Assembly (NCBI GenBank): GCA_902619165.1
Contig: CACNDI010000006.1
Span: 47,342-111,341 of the forward strand
DNA length: 64,000 nt
Reading direction: 5' to 3'
Source: an uncultured Alphaproteobacteria bacterium
GTDB taxonomy: Bacteria > Pseudomonadota > Alphaproteobacteria > Rhodobacterales > Rhodobacteraceae
In this document: in pieces, positions 8,641 through 17,378 of the stretch
Layout: every line of letters begins with the position of its first letter
Position numbering within the stretch: position 1 is the first letter of the stretch
Position numbers and translations under genes: made by a program
Notes under the pieces: model-generated
The model's input: the letters and a program-made list of their open reading frames with translations, nothing else
What the model was told of the DNA's origin: nothing
Database searches by the model: none

Positions 8641-9294
8641 CTATGGTTTTTTTGCCTTAAAAGGTTTTTTTCTTCGGGGGTAGCATGTCGTGCAAATCTC
8701 GCATACAGTTCCATCACACCCCCTTGCTGTGCAGTGAGATCTACCATAAAATATTATCTGTAGGTGTAATTTATTCCACCTTTCTTCAGGAAAAAGTTTT
8801 TTTAAATCTTTCTCTGTTTGCGTCACGTTTTTTCCATTGGTTAAACCCCAACGCTGTGCGAGCCTATGAATATGTGTATCAACTGGAAAAGCTGGGTGCC
8901 CAAATCCCTGAGACATTACTACACTTGCAGTTTTATGTCCCACGCCAGGCAGTCGCTCGAGATCTTCAAAGTTTGAGGGAACTAGACCCTGATGTTTTTC
9001 AATAATCATGATAGACAATTTAGAGATATTTGATGATTTTTGAGGGGCAAGACCACATGGCCTGATAATTTCATATATTTTTTCTGTTTTTAATTTACTC
9101 ATATCCAACGGATTGTCTGCAAGCGAGAAAAGTTGTGGGGTAACTTGATTAACTCTTTCATCAGTACACTGTGCACTAAGCAAAACGGCAATAAGTAGTT
9201 CAAATTTACTGTTATGATTTAGAGGCACTGGTGTCTCGGGATAAATTTCATCCAGACGCTCCACCACAAAGGCTGCTCTATCAATCTTTTTCAA
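8641..9294 (-). CDS. nth: Endonuclease III (DNA glycosylase/AP lyase)
   Basis: 217 residues, the standard length. The helix-hairpin-helix LPGVGHKTASVV holds the lyase Lys, and VDTHIHRLAQRWG holds the catalytic Asp. Near the N terminus, LLSAQCTDERVNQVTP is the usual signature. The C-terminal cluster region reads HCTARGCDGTVCEICTTC, which has five Cys. Their spacing departs from the C-x6-C-x2-C-x5-C of E. coli Nth, though three of the four spaced positions are kept. It excises oxidised pyrimidines in base excision repair. Its TAG stop is directly followed, in the same frame, by the 3'-phosphatase-like sequence. Confidence 0.92.
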   Translation of the reverse strand: MKKIDRAAFVVERLDEIYPETPVPLNHNSKFELLIAVLLSAQCTDERVNQVTPQLFSLADNPLDMSKLKTEKIYEIIRPCGLAPQKSSNISKLSIMIIEKHQGLVPSNFEDLERLPGVGHKTASVVMSQGFGHPAFPVDTHIHRLAQRWGLTNGKNVTQTEKDLKKLFPEERWNKLHLQIIFYGRSHCTARGCDGTVCEICTTCYPRRKKPFKAKKP

Positions 9295-9381
9295 GTCATT
9301 AACCTTTCAAATGAGCCAAAAGTTCAATTTTTACACATTTTCCTTTTTTGCAGCAAAGAACTGTGGAATATTGGTACTGTT

Positions 9382-10038
9382 ATGAGCAAAACAGAAAAGA
9401 ATGCGTTGGATCTTCTTAAGGGAGCTTACAACCTAATAACTCCAGATGACAACAAGAAATACTATGAAGGTTTTGCACCTTTCTACGATAGTGTTTTTGT
9501 AAAGGATCTTGGTTACACTTACCCTACTGTAGTAGCAAATCTTCTAGTTGAGAAGTTTCCAATAGATGGACCTATCTGTGATATTGGATGTGGAACTGGA
9601 TTGGTCGCAAATGAAATTAAAAAGAAAGCTCCAAATGCTGTCATAGACGGAGTTGATATATCACAAGATATGATACAAATATCTAGAGAAAAAAACTTAT
9701 ATCGAAATTTGTTTGAACTTAATCTTGAAGACCCTCTTGACTCATTATTACAAGATTATTCAGCTGTAGTAAGCGCTGGGACATTTACACACGGGCACCT
9801 GGGTTCAGAAACTTTGAAGCACTTAATTTCTCATTTTAATTCAGGCACCAAATTTGTAATTGGAATTAACTTTGATCACTACCATTCAAAAGGCTTCGAA
9901 AAACAGTTCAAAGCTCTTAATGAAACCAATATTATTGATTGCTTTGAGCTAAATGAAGTCAAGGTCTATAATAAAGATAATAAGAATCTAAATATAAAAA
10001 ATGGTAAAGCCTGTGTTTGTTTGTTTTCCAAAACTTGA
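9382..10038 (+). CDS. Class I SAM-dependent methyltransferase
   Basis: 218 residues. Motif I is CDIGCGTGLVANEI near residue 73, motif II GVDISQDMI near 98, and VVSAGTFTHG is the post-III segment. The N-terminal helix with YYEGFAPFYDSVF is typical of small-molecule methyltransferases. No substrate-specific motif is seen. It is transcribed divergently from nth across 87 bp and stands alone before the dehydratase gene. Confidence 0.75.
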   Translation: MSKTEKNALDLLKGAYNLITPDDNKKYYEGFAPFYDSVFVKDLGYTYPTVVANLLVEKFPIDGPICDIGCGTGLVANEIKKKAPNAVIDGVDISQDMIQISREKNLYRNLFELNLEDPLDSLLQDYSAVVSAGTFTHGHLGSETLKHLISHFNSGTKFVIGINFDHYHSKGFEKQFKALNETNIIDCFELNEVKVYNKDNKNLNIKNGKACVCLFSKT

Positions 10039-10121
10039 CTAAAAGCTATTTACATTAATTGATCTAGTGGAAGTGTATTGCTTCTGTTTGAACCATAAAA
10101 TCTTTTACATACTAATTTTTG

Positions 10122-10150
10122 TTATCTTGTTTTAGAGTAAAAGTTATAAT
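10122..10150 (+). promoter_or_regulatory. Possible sigma70-type promoter for the IlvD/Edd-type gene
   Basis: A perfect TATAAT at 10145-10150 is preceded, after 17 bp, by a weak TTATCT (-35, 3 of 6). It leaves about 30 nt of leader before the ATG at 10189. In such AT-rich sequence a TATAAT alone is common, so this is tentative. Confidence 0.3.
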
Positions 10151-10188
10151 AAATTTACGACACGAACAAAACTATGTAGGCATTAAAA

Positions 10189-12039
10189 ATGAGAAACTCA
10201 AAAACAGTATTAATTGATAAAAATCCAGGAAGAAATTCTCAAACTTTTGGAATAGCAAGAGAACTGGGAACAGATGTTGATTTAATACATGAACCCTCGG
10301 TTGGTGTTGTTGGAAACAAGGGCGACTCGCAATGCTACATAGGTGTTTCAAGCAAAGTAGAAAAAATTCACGAAATTTTAAAGAATAGAATAGGAACAGA
10401 CCCCAAGCAATTATCTATGAGGTTAGTGCAGCCCGAGTTTACCATAGCCACTTCAGATGGAATACGCAATGGAACTAAGGAAATGAGATATTCCTTAATT
10501 GGACGAGAAGTAACAAATGATTCAATGTGTGAACACTTAAGCGCCTCAGGATTAGAAGGAGTTATTGCAGTAGTAGCGTGTGACAAACCACCAGTAGGAA
10601 CACTCGCTGCAGTTTTAGAACATAACAGACCAGCTATTATCATGTCAGACGGATCTATACGACCAGGGAAAGACTCAAAAACTGGTGAGCCTATTGATAT
10701 TATTTCCAGTTACCAAATTGCTGGCAATCCAGATGAAGAGTTTAAAAAACGAATTGCATTAGAGGCGTGTCCAGGATTTGGGAGTTGCGGAGGAATGTTC
10801 ACTTATAATACAATGCAAACGTTTATTGGTGTAGTGGGCATGCAGCCTTTGCACATGGTATCACCCGCATCACAAGACAGCAGAAGGCTTGAGGAATTTC
10901 CACAACAGCTTGTTGAATTTCTTGAAAAAATGATTGAAAAAAATATTACTCCCAGAGATATCGTAACAAGAGAGTCAATCAGAAATGCCATAATTGTTGC
11001 CATGGCAGTTGGAGGCTCAACAAATGTAATGCTACATGCTCCAGAGATCGCAAGAGCTGCGGGCTACAAAAATTTTTCTCAAGACATTATGAGTTCAGAA
11101 GAATTCAACCATTTATCAAAAAATGTTGTGCCAGTTATTGTAGACGCTAGACCTTTTGGGAAATATTCAATGGTGGATATTGATACAAAGGGAGGGGTAC
11201 AAGTTATAGTTAAAAATCTATTGGAAGCAGGCTTATTGAATGGAGACACTATGACCTGTACAGGTGAAACTCTTTCCGAACAAATAAAAAAATTGTCACC
11301 ACCTAATCCAGATAATGAGGTAATATATAGTGTTTCATTACCCTATAAACCGACGGGTGGACTACGTGTCTTGGGTGGGAATTTGTCTCCTGAATATAGC
11401 TCAATTCTAAAACTTGCTGGAGTAGAGGGAGGGCTTGAAAATAATGTATTTAAAGGGCAGGCTAAAATATTCGATGGGGAACAAGCTTTATTAGATACCT
11501 TGGACAAAAGACCAGAGGTTTTTGAAAACTTTGATATGATAGTTGTGAGATATGAAGGACCGGTAGGAGGTCCGGGAATGCCTGAAATGCTAGATTCAAC
11601 TTCACGAATAACAACACTTTGTAGAGAAAAAAACATCGTAGTTGCACTTATGACGGATGGCCGCTTTTCTGGTGGCTCAGTAGGTTTAGTAATTGGGCAT
11701 GTAGGTCCCGAAGCAGCAGTAGGAGGTCCAATCGCGCTCATCGAGGAAGGTGATCAAATAATCGTTGATTTAAATAAGAATGAAATTAATTGTGTGGAAC
11801 TTGAGAACAAAAATACCTATGACGAAAGAATGAAAGATTGGCAGGAAAAAGTCAGTAAGAACAATGGTATCCATCCTGCTGTTGGAAATGCTGATACGCG
11901 TTTATTGCATAAGATGAGGCATTCAGCTGTTTCTGCAGTGTTTGGAGCGGGAATGCATCCAGAACGAAAAATTTTTGTTACTGACCCAAGAGAAGGAGTA
12001 AAATCGTCGTTCACTCCTCAAAATAAGTTTAGAACATAG
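10189..12039 (+). CDS. IlvD/Edd-family dehydratase
   Basis: 616 residues. The family removes water from 2,3-dihydroxy acids using an Fe-S cluster. Three candidate cluster Cys are visible: GDSQC near residue 45, VACDKPPVG near 125 and PGFGSCGGMFTYNTM near 200. The C-terminal block TDGRFSGGSVGLVIGHVGPEA is diagnostic. The sequence departs from standard dihydroxy-acid dehydratase: ACDKPPVG replaces GCDKxxPG and the N-terminal block differs. A sugar-acid dehydratase or another branch is therefore possible, and I do not assign ilvD. The 3' end overlaps the convergent threonine-synthase-like gene by 11 bp. Confidence 0.8.
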   Translation: MRNSKTVLIDKNPGRNSQTFGIARELGTDVDLIHEPSVGVVGNKGDSQCYIGVSSKVEKIHEILKNRIGTDPKQLSMRLVQPEFTIATSDGIRNGTKEMRYSLIGREVTNDSMCEHLSASGLEGVIAVVACDKPPVGTLAAVLEHNRPAIIMSDGSIRPGKDSKTGEPIDIISSYQIAGNPDEEFKKRIALEACPGFGSCGGMFTYNTMQTFIGVVGMQPLHMVSPASQDSRRLEEFPQQLVEFLEKMIEKNITPRDIVTRESIRNAIIVAMAVGGSTNVMLHAPEIARAAGYKNFSQDIMSSEEFNHLSKNVVPVIVDARPFGKYSMVDIDTKGGVQVIVKNLLEAGLLNGDTMTCTGETLSEQIKKLSPPNPDNEVIYSVSLPYKPTGGLRVLGGNLSPEYSSILKLAGVEGGLENNVFKGQAKIFDGEQALLDTLDKRPEVFENFDMIVVRYEGPVGGPGMPEMLDSTSRITTLCREKNIVVALMTDGRFSGGSVGLVIGHVGPEAAVGGPIALIEEGDQIIVDLNKNEINCVELENKNTYDERMKDWQEKVSKNNGIHPAVGNADTRLLHKMRHSAVSAVFGAGMHPERKIFVTDPREGVKSSFTPQNKFRT

Positions 12040-13249
12040 AATAATCTACAGATTCATCTTTATTTAATGTATTTTTTACTTCAGGTAGAGAATATTTCAG
12101 TCCGGAAGCGCAATTAAATAGCACAACACGATCATTATTTGAAATCAGCCCTTCGCTTAAAGATTTTTTAAATGCGGCGAGAGTAGCGGCTCCTTCCGGG
12201 CACAATAAAGTTCCTTCGGTTTTTGAGACGAAATCTCTTGCTTCAACAATCTCATTATCACTTACGGAAATTGCAAAGCCGTCACTTTCATTAATGGCTC
12301 TGATTATTAAAAAGTCTCCTACTGCGACTGGCACCCGTATCCCTGCTGCTATGGTATTAGCATTTTCCCATAACTCCGCCGTCTCTTTGCCTTGCCGCCA
12401 TGCATCGACAATCGGAGCGCACCCGTCAGCTTGTACTGCCACCATACGAGGCAATTTTTTTCCAACCCATCCTAGCTTTTGTAATTCTGAAAATGCTTTC
12501 CACATACCAATTAAACCAGTTCCGCCTCCAGTTGGGTAAAAAATAACATCTGGCAACTCCCAGTTTAATTGCTCAGCTAACTCTAAACCCATTGTCTTCT
12601 TACCTTCAATACGATACGGCTCTTTCAATGTTGAAACGTCAAACCACCCTACTTCATTCTTGCCTTCACGTACTATTTTTCCACAATCATTGATAAGACC
12701 ATTAACTTTAAAGATTTCAGCTCCAAGTCTACTTATTTCTCTTATATTTATCTCAGGAGTGTCGTCTGGGCAGAATACTGTACATTTTATTCCGGCCTTT
12801 GCTCCGTAGGCTGCCATCGCAGCACCGGCATTACCATTCGATGGAATTGCCAAGTGACGTAGGCCAAATTGTTTTGCCATTGATACAGCAACACCTAAGC
12901 CACGTGCCTTAAAAGAAGAAGTAGGTAGTAAGCCTTCGTCTTTAACCAATAAATCTCCCTTTTGATTTAATTTTTTGGCTACATTATCAAGTGAGATCAA
13001 AGGAGTTAAAACCTCTCCCAGTGATATTATGTTTGACGCCTTAACCGGCAACAGAAATGAATAACGCCAAAAACCGTTTTTATCCGTTTTTTTTGTGTAA
13101 TCCTTTGAAAATACTTCTTTAATCTTCTCAAGATCATATCGAACTAATAATGGCTTTCCTTTATCCGACAAACCGTGAACGAGATCTTTTTCATACCGTT
13201 TACCAGAAATGGAGCATTCAAGATGTGTAACAAAAGTGTTTTTTTTCAT
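12029..13249 (-). CDS. Threonine synthase-like PLP enzyme
   Basis: 406 residues, fold-type-II PLP enzyme. The PLP lysine is in PTSSFKARG near residue 112, NGNAGAAMAAYG follows, and the phosphate-binding glycine loop is PTGGGTGLIGM. An N-terminal region with CSISGKRYE and GLSDKGKPL resembles the short N-terminal domain of threonine synthases. The expected reaction is O-phosphohomoserine to threonine, but diaminopropionate lyases and threonine dehydratases share the fold, so the substrate is inferred. It overlaps the end of the dehydratase gene tail to tail. Confidence 0.75.
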   Translation of the reverse strand: MKKNTFVTHLECSISGKRYEKDLVHGLSDKGKPLLVRYDLEKIKEVFSKDYTKKTDKNGFWRYSFLLPVKASNIISLGEVLTPLISLDNVAKKLNQKGDLLVKDEGLLPTSSFKARGLGVAVSMAKQFGLRHLAIPSNGNAGAAMAAYGAKAGIKCTVFCPDDTPEINIREISRLGAEIFKVNGLINDCGKIVREGKNEVGWFDVSTLKEPYRIEGKKTMGLELAEQLNWELPDVIFYPTGGGTGLIGMWKAFSELQKLGWVGKKLPRMVAVQADGCAPIVDAWRQGKETAELWENANTIAAGIRVPVAVGDFLIIRAINESDGFAISVSDNEIVEARDFVSKTEGTLLCPEGAATLAAFKKSLSEGLISNNDRVVLFNCASGLKYSLPEVKNTLNKDESVDYSMF

Positions 13250-13288
13250 ATATTTAAATAGAGAACATAAAGTGAAAAGGAAATTTCT

Positions 13289-14248
13289 TTAACTTTCTTG
13301 AGCTTGAATATTATCAATTGCAGTCTTTATCTGAGTATATTCTTGCTGTGTAAGTTTTTCCTTATCTATTGAAATATTGAAACCGTTCCCAGTCAAAGTA
13401 ATAATTTGGTTATTATCTACTTTGGTATCTCGATCGAGCTCATAATATTTTATTTTTCTTAAGTATCCTTTTACATCTATCTCTTTTGGATCATGAAATT
13501 TAAAGAAAGAATTCACCAAAAGATATGTCTCTTCTGATATACAAATAGAGCCTGAGTTTGCAACACTCTCAAGCCTGGAGGCAAGATTAACGGTTCCACC
13601 AACAGCTGTATAATCTAATCTTTCATTACTACCAAAGTTACCAACGGTGCAATACCCTGTATTAATACCAATCCGTATTTCAAGATCATTTCTCAATGAA
13701 AAGTTTTTTCCCCAAGAACCTTTTAGTTCATCCATTTTTTCAAGCATCTCAACAGCCATTTCAACGCAAAGCTTAGCATCTTCTTCTGGCCCCTTTGTTG
13801 TTGGGTCTCCAAAGAAAATCATAATAGAATCACCAATAAACTTATCTATAGTGCCACCATATTTGAGAGCAATAATAGACATTTCGTTTAGATAAAAATT
13901 GATTAAGCTTGTGATTTCCTCAGACTCCAATTCATCTGAAATACTTGTAAAACCTACTATATCAGAGAAGAAAAGAGTCAATTTTTTTCGAGAACTTGTT
14001 ACCTCTGCACTTTGCTTTCCACTGAAAATCTGTTCATGGATCTGAGGAGATAAATACTTAGCTAATTTGCCAGAAATACCCTCCAGTTCTTCGGATTTTT
14101 TTAAAGCTTCTTCCTTGGCCTGATCGGCTATTTTCTTTTGCGCCTCAAGCTGAGTTGAAAGAGATTTTCGTAAATTAGCTTCAAGCTTTAACTTAGAAAG
14201 CTCTCTCTTTAATTGCGTCAATTCCTCTTGGGGACTCAATTCATTCAT
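13289..14248 (-). CDS. Soluble class III adenylate cyclase with N-terminal coiled coil
   Basis: 319 residues. Residues 1-60 are heptad-like, rich in Leu/Lys/Glu, and followed by the linker KLAKYLSPQIHEQIFSG common before cyclase domains. The catalytic domain keeps both metal Asp (D96 in FFSDIVGFT, D140 in KFIGD), the adenine-selecting K136 and T214 (DYTAVG), and transition-state N221 and R225 (NLASRLE). It should therefore make cAMP. No membrane segment. A 63-residue zinc-ribbon protein is encoded 7 bp upstream and shares its promoter, suggesting a partner. A C-terminal tail of about 60 residues is unassigned. Confidence 0.88.
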   Translation of the reverse strand: MNELSPQEELTQLKRELSKLKLEANLRKSLSTQLEAQKKIADQAKEEALKKSEELEGISGKLAKYLSPQIHEQIFSGKQSAEVTSSRKKLTLFFSDIVGFTSISDELESEEITSLINFYLNEMSIIALKYGGTIDKFIGDSIMIFFGDPTTKGPEEDAKLCVEMAVEMLEKMDELKGSWGKNFSLRNDLEIRIGINTGYCTVGNFGSNERLDYTAVGGTVNLASRLESVANSGSICISEETYLLVNSFFKFHDPKEIDVKGYLRKIKYYELDRDTKVDNNQIITLTGNGFNISIDKEKLTQQEYTQIKTAIDNIQAQES

Positions 14249-14255
14249 CTAGAGA

Positions 14256-14447
14256 TTAACCTTTGCAATCCATGTCAGCGCCACAACAAGTCGGTGACTT
14301 TATCTTTCCATGGCCATTTGGACAGACTGATACTTGTATTTTTTTTCCTTCATCACTGGTAACAAAATCATTCTCTAGTGCAGTTTCACATTTAGCACAA
14401 AAAGCATTTACTGCCATTCCACATTTAGCACATTCATAAGTTGCCAT
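14256..14447 (-). CDS. Small zinc-ribbon protein, 63 residues
   Basis: Nine Cys in 63 residues. Two CxxC pairs lie at the N terminus (YECAKCGM and FCAKCETA), and Cys/His follow later (VCPNGHGK, TCCGADMDC). This looks like a metal-binding double zinc ribbon or rubredoxin-like knuckle. AGGAG at 14458-14462 lies 10 nt before the ATG, and a good promoter candidate is further upstream. It is the first gene of a two-gene unit with the cyclase, 7 bp apart, so a regulatory or assembly role for the cyclase is plausible but unproven. Family not recognised. Confidence 0.75.
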   Translation of the reverse strand: MATYECAKCGMAVNAFCAKCETALENDFVTSDEGKKIQVSVCPNGHGKIKSPTCCGADMDCKG

Positions 14448-14482
14448 AATAAAATAACTCCTATAAAGCTAGCGATATAATA

Positions 14483-14512
14483 ATTTTAGTTCTTTTGGCT
14501 TTTCAAAGTCAA
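14483..14512 (-). promoter_or_regulatory. Likely sigma70-type promoter for the zinc-ribbon/cyclase unit
   Basis: On the minus strand TTGACT (14507-14512, 5 of 6) and TAAAAT (14483-14488, 5 of 6) are separated by 18 bp. They lie about 35 bp before the ATG at 14447, with an AGGAG ribosome site in between. It is the best-looking promoter I saw in the window. Confidence 0.55.
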
Positions 14513-14612
14513 GATCTCAGAATTGTCGTCATGTCGGAGTTTATTTAATTCCATGCAAACATTTATTACGATATCATAAAAATGTTAACGCGAACTAATA
14601 AGGCCTACCAAA

Positions 14613-15002
14613 ATGACAATAACCTTCCTTAATCCATCCAACGCACCAAAACCTGCTGCTAATTATTCAAACGTGGCAATTATACCAGCAGGAAAAAAAC
14701 TGTTATCAATATCTGGGCAAATAGGAAACGATATAGAAGGTGAAATCGCTGAAAGTTTAGAGGACCAGTATCGGTTAGCATTACAAAATATAAATTTGAT
14801 TGTTGAATCGCAAGGTGGCACGAAAGACGATATAGCAAAAATAACCGTGTTCATGACTGACGAACCTGATTGGGAAAAGATTAAATCTGCTGCCGATGCA
14901 TTTTTACCTTCGCCAAGGCCATCTATGTCATTTATTTACGTGAAAGGACTTTTCAGACCGGACATAAAAGTAGAGATTGAAGCTTTGGCAGCAGTTGACT
15001 AA
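14613..15002 (+). CDS. RidA (YjgF/UK114) family protein
   Basis: 129 residues, normal for the family. Signatures are SISGQIGND near residue 33, DIAKITVFMTD, and the C-terminal SPRPSMSFIYVKGL with the conserved Arg and KVEIEALA with Glu. RidA hydrolyses reactive enamine/imine products of PLP enzymes and amino-acid oxidases. That fits the many PLP enzymes and FAD amine oxidases nearby. It is 14 bp before the Ldh-type gene and probably co-transcribed. Confidence 0.88.
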   Translation: MTITFLNPSNAPKPAANYSNVAIIPAGKKLLSISGQIGNDIEGEIAESLEDQYRLALQNINLIVESQGGTKDDIAKITVFMTDEPDWEKIKSAADAFLPSPRPSMSFIYVKGLFRPDIKVEIEALAAVD

Positions 15003-15016
15003 AAAGGATTATTACG

Positions 15017-16027
15017 ATGAGCGCTATAGAGACAGAAACACTCACTGTTGAACAGATATATGATTTAGCATTCAATGTGTTGAGTAAATTTGGTTGTAAT
15101 AAAGAAAATGCAAAAGCTATAGCAACAACTGTCGCAACAGCCGAAAGAGATGGGTCATTGTCACATGGCCTCTTCAGAGTTCCCGGCTACGTTGCATCTT
15201 TGAAATCAGGTAAAGTAAATGGAAAGGCAGAGCCAAAAATAACCTCTAGCCTGCCATCTGTTATAACCGTTGACGGAAATTTAGGTTATGCTCCCTATTC
15301 GCTTGAAAAAAGCTTGCCAGTACTGTCAGAAGCGGCTCTAAAGAATGGGATAGCTGTAATGCGCCTCATAAATAGTTTTCATTTTGCAGCTCTTTGGCCA
15401 GAGACTGAGTACTTGGCTGAACGAGGATTATCGGGCATCGCATGCACAGTTTACAAACCTTCTGTTGCACCAGCTGGCGCAACGAAACCATTTTTTGGAA
15501 CAAACCCTATTTCCTTTGCCTGGCCAAGAAAGAATTCAACTCCTTTAGTTTTTGATATGGCTACTTCAACACTTGCAATGGGGGATGTTCAGATCGCAGC
15601 AAGAGACGGACATCCCGTTCCTCATGGGACAGGCCTTGGGCCTGATGGAAATCCATCTGATGATCCAAAAGAAATATTAAAGGGAGTGTTGTTACCTTTT
15701 GGAGGGTATAAAGGGTCAGCTATATCTATGATGATCGAGCTATTTTCTGCAGGATTAACAGGAGACAATTTTTCTTTTGAAGCAGCAAAAACTGATAATA
15801 ATGATGGGGGCCCTGCAAAGGGAGGAGAACTAGTCCTAGCCATTAACCCTGAGCTTATAGCTGGGCCAGACTGGGATAGTCATAGCGAAGGATTCTTCAA
15901 AGAAATTAAACAGTTAAAAGGAATACGGCTTCCTGGGGAGAGACGCCATCGCAACAGACTGGATAACAGCCCCAGAAAAATAAATAAGGAGCTCCTAGAA
16001 AAAATAAAAGGACTATCGGAGAGCTAA
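15017..16027 (+). CDS. Ldh/malate dehydrogenase-2 family NAD(P)H oxidoreductase
   Basis: 336 residues. The family (Pfam Ldh_2) has an unusual non-Rossmann cofactor fold. Visible signatures are RDGSLSHGLFRVPGYV near residue 50 with the catalytic His, NSFHFAALWPETEYLAERG, FGTNPISFAWPR and LLPFGGYKGSAISMMIEL. Members include delta1-piperideine-2-carboxylate/pyrroline-2-carboxylate reductase, ureidoglycolate dehydrogenase and lactate/malate dehydrogenases. Next to RidA, and with D-amino-acid oxidases in the region, a cyclic-imine reductase role is attractive but inferred. Confidence 0.82.
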   Translation: MSAIETETLTVEQIYDLAFNVLSKFGCNKENAKAIATTVATAERDGSLSHGLFRVPGYVASLKSGKVNGKAEPKITSSLPSVITVDGNLGYAPYSLEKSLPVLSEAALKNGIAVMRLINSFHFAALWPETEYLAERGLSGIACTVYKPSVAPAGATKPFFGTNPISFAWPRKNSTPLVFDMATSTLAMGDVQIAARDGHPVPHGTGLGPDGNPSDDPKEILKGVLLPFGGYKGSAISMMIELFSAGLTGDNFSFEAAKTDNNDGGPAKGGELVLAINPELIAGPDWDSHSEGFFKEIKQLKGIRLPGERRHRNRLDNSPRKINKELLEKIKGLSES

Positions 16028-16043
16028 AAAGAGGTGTAGTGCT

Positions 16044-17345
16044 CTAAATATCTAAAGTATTTCTTTTTTCCCATTCTGAAAAATGTGCGGTGTAAGAATG
16101 CCATTCTTCCATTTTGAGCTTAATAAATGAATCAGAAAAAGCTTTTCCTAGCCCCTCTTTAAAGCTTTTATCTTTGTCAAAGGCTCGTAAAGCATCAAGT
16201 AAGTTCAATGGCAACTTTTCAGCCTTGGCAATAGCTTTTGCATCTTCATACATATTTGTATTAGATCTTTCCCCAGGATCTAACTTTTTATCAACGCCAT
16301 TTAACCCTGCCGTAATGATAGCTGCCTGCAACAAATAAGGATTGGTCGCCCCATCAGGAAGTCTTAGTTCAAATCTTCCCGCGTCGGGTACTCTTACCAT
16401 ATGAGTTCTATTATTTTCTGTCCAAGTAATTGTATTTGGCGCCCAACTTGCCCCACTTAAAGTTCTTGGAGCATTAATTCGTTTATAGGAATTTACAGTT
16501 GGGTTTGTAATCGCAGCCATAGCCTTGGCGTGGCTAATTATACCTCCAAGAAAGTGTAGACCCTCTTTTGACAAACCAATATCTGACTTCTTACTAGCAA
16601 AAACATTTTTCTTAGCCTTTAAATCCCAAACTGATATATGAGCATGACACCCATTGCCTGTTAAACTTTCAATTGGCTTTGGCATAAAAGTCGCTCTGAG
16701 ACCATGCTTTTCAGCGACGGATTTAACCATGAATTTGAAGAAAGAATGTTTATCTGCAGTTCTTAACGCATCATCAAATTCAAAATTCATTTCAAATTGA
16801 CCATTGGCATCTTCATGATCATTTTGATAAGGACCCCAACCTAATATGCCGAGATAATCACAAATTTCGGCTATCACATCGTATCGGCGCATCAGAGCCT
16901 GTTGATCATAACAAGGTTTTTCAGCATTATCATATGGGTCAGAAATAGCTGATCCATCAGGTGTTAAGAGAAAAAACTCAGCCTCTATGCCGGTCTTCAC
17001 CCTCATGTTACTCTTTTTTGCTCTATCAATAGCTTTGTTTAGAACATTTCTTGGTGCCTGCTCCACCAATTTGCCCTCCATCATACAGTTACTTGCAAGC
17101 CAAGCGACATCCTTTTTCCAAGGAAGTTTTATAACGCTCTGAGGGTCGGGCACTGCTAGCATATCTGGGTACGCTGGGGTCATATCTAGCCAACTAGCAA
17201 AGCCAGCAAAACCGGCTCCATCTTTTTGCATATCTGATATGGCCGATGCAGGAACAAGCTTGGCTCTCTGCACCCCAAAAAGATCAGTATATGTAACCAT
17301 AAAGTATTTTATCTTTTCTTTTTTTGCGTAATTCTTCAAATCCAT
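16044..17345 (-). CDS. GlnT-type glutamine synthetase / gamma-glutamylmethylamide synthetase
   Basis: 433 residues, matching rhizobial GlnT (GS III) and GmaS rather than the longer GlnA. Key blocks are GIEAEFFLLTPDG (metal Glu), YQNDHEDANGQFEMN, FMPKPIESLTGNGCHAHISVWD (ATP/metal His) and NSYKRINAPRTLSGASWAPN. The reaction joins glutamate with ammonia or methylamine using ATP. GmaS starts the N-methylglutamate route of methylamine use in marine bacteria. The sequence alone does not separate the two, and no mgd/mgs genes are in the window. It is divergent in function from its flanks and has its own start after a weak leader. Confidence 0.82.
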   Translation of the reverse strand: MDLKNYAKKEKIKYFMVTYTDLFGVQRAKLVPASAISDMQKDGAGFAGFASWLDMTPAYPDMLAVPDPQSVIKLPWKKDVAWLASNCMMEGKLVEQAPRNVLNKAIDRAKKSNMRVKTGIEAEFFLLTPDGSAISDPYDNAEKPCYDQQALMRRYDVIAEICDYLGILGWGPYQNDHEDANGQFEMNFEFDDALRTADKHSFFKFMVKSVAEKHGLRATFMPKPIESLTGNGCHAHISVWDLKAKKNVFASKKSDIGLSKEGLHFLGGIISHAKAMAAITNPTVNSYKRINAPRTLSGASWAPNTITWTENNRTHMVRVPDAGRFELRLPDGATNPYLLQAAIITAGLNGVDKKLDPGERSNTNMYEDAKAIAKAEKLPLNLLDALRAFDKDKSFKEGLGKAFSDSFIKLKMEEWHSYTAHFSEWEKRNTLDI

Positions 17346-17378
17346 TATTTGTCTCCATTTATTACTTGAGGTAAGAAC

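Noticed and set aside
11343-11741. Minus-strand 132-residue frame inside the dehydratase gene
   Set aside because: It is the antisense shadow of the conserved IlvD/Edd C-terminal region.
16044-17345. Assignment as standard GlnA glutamine synthetase
   Set aside because: Shorter, with GlnT/GmaS-type blocks and the wrong length for GlnA.
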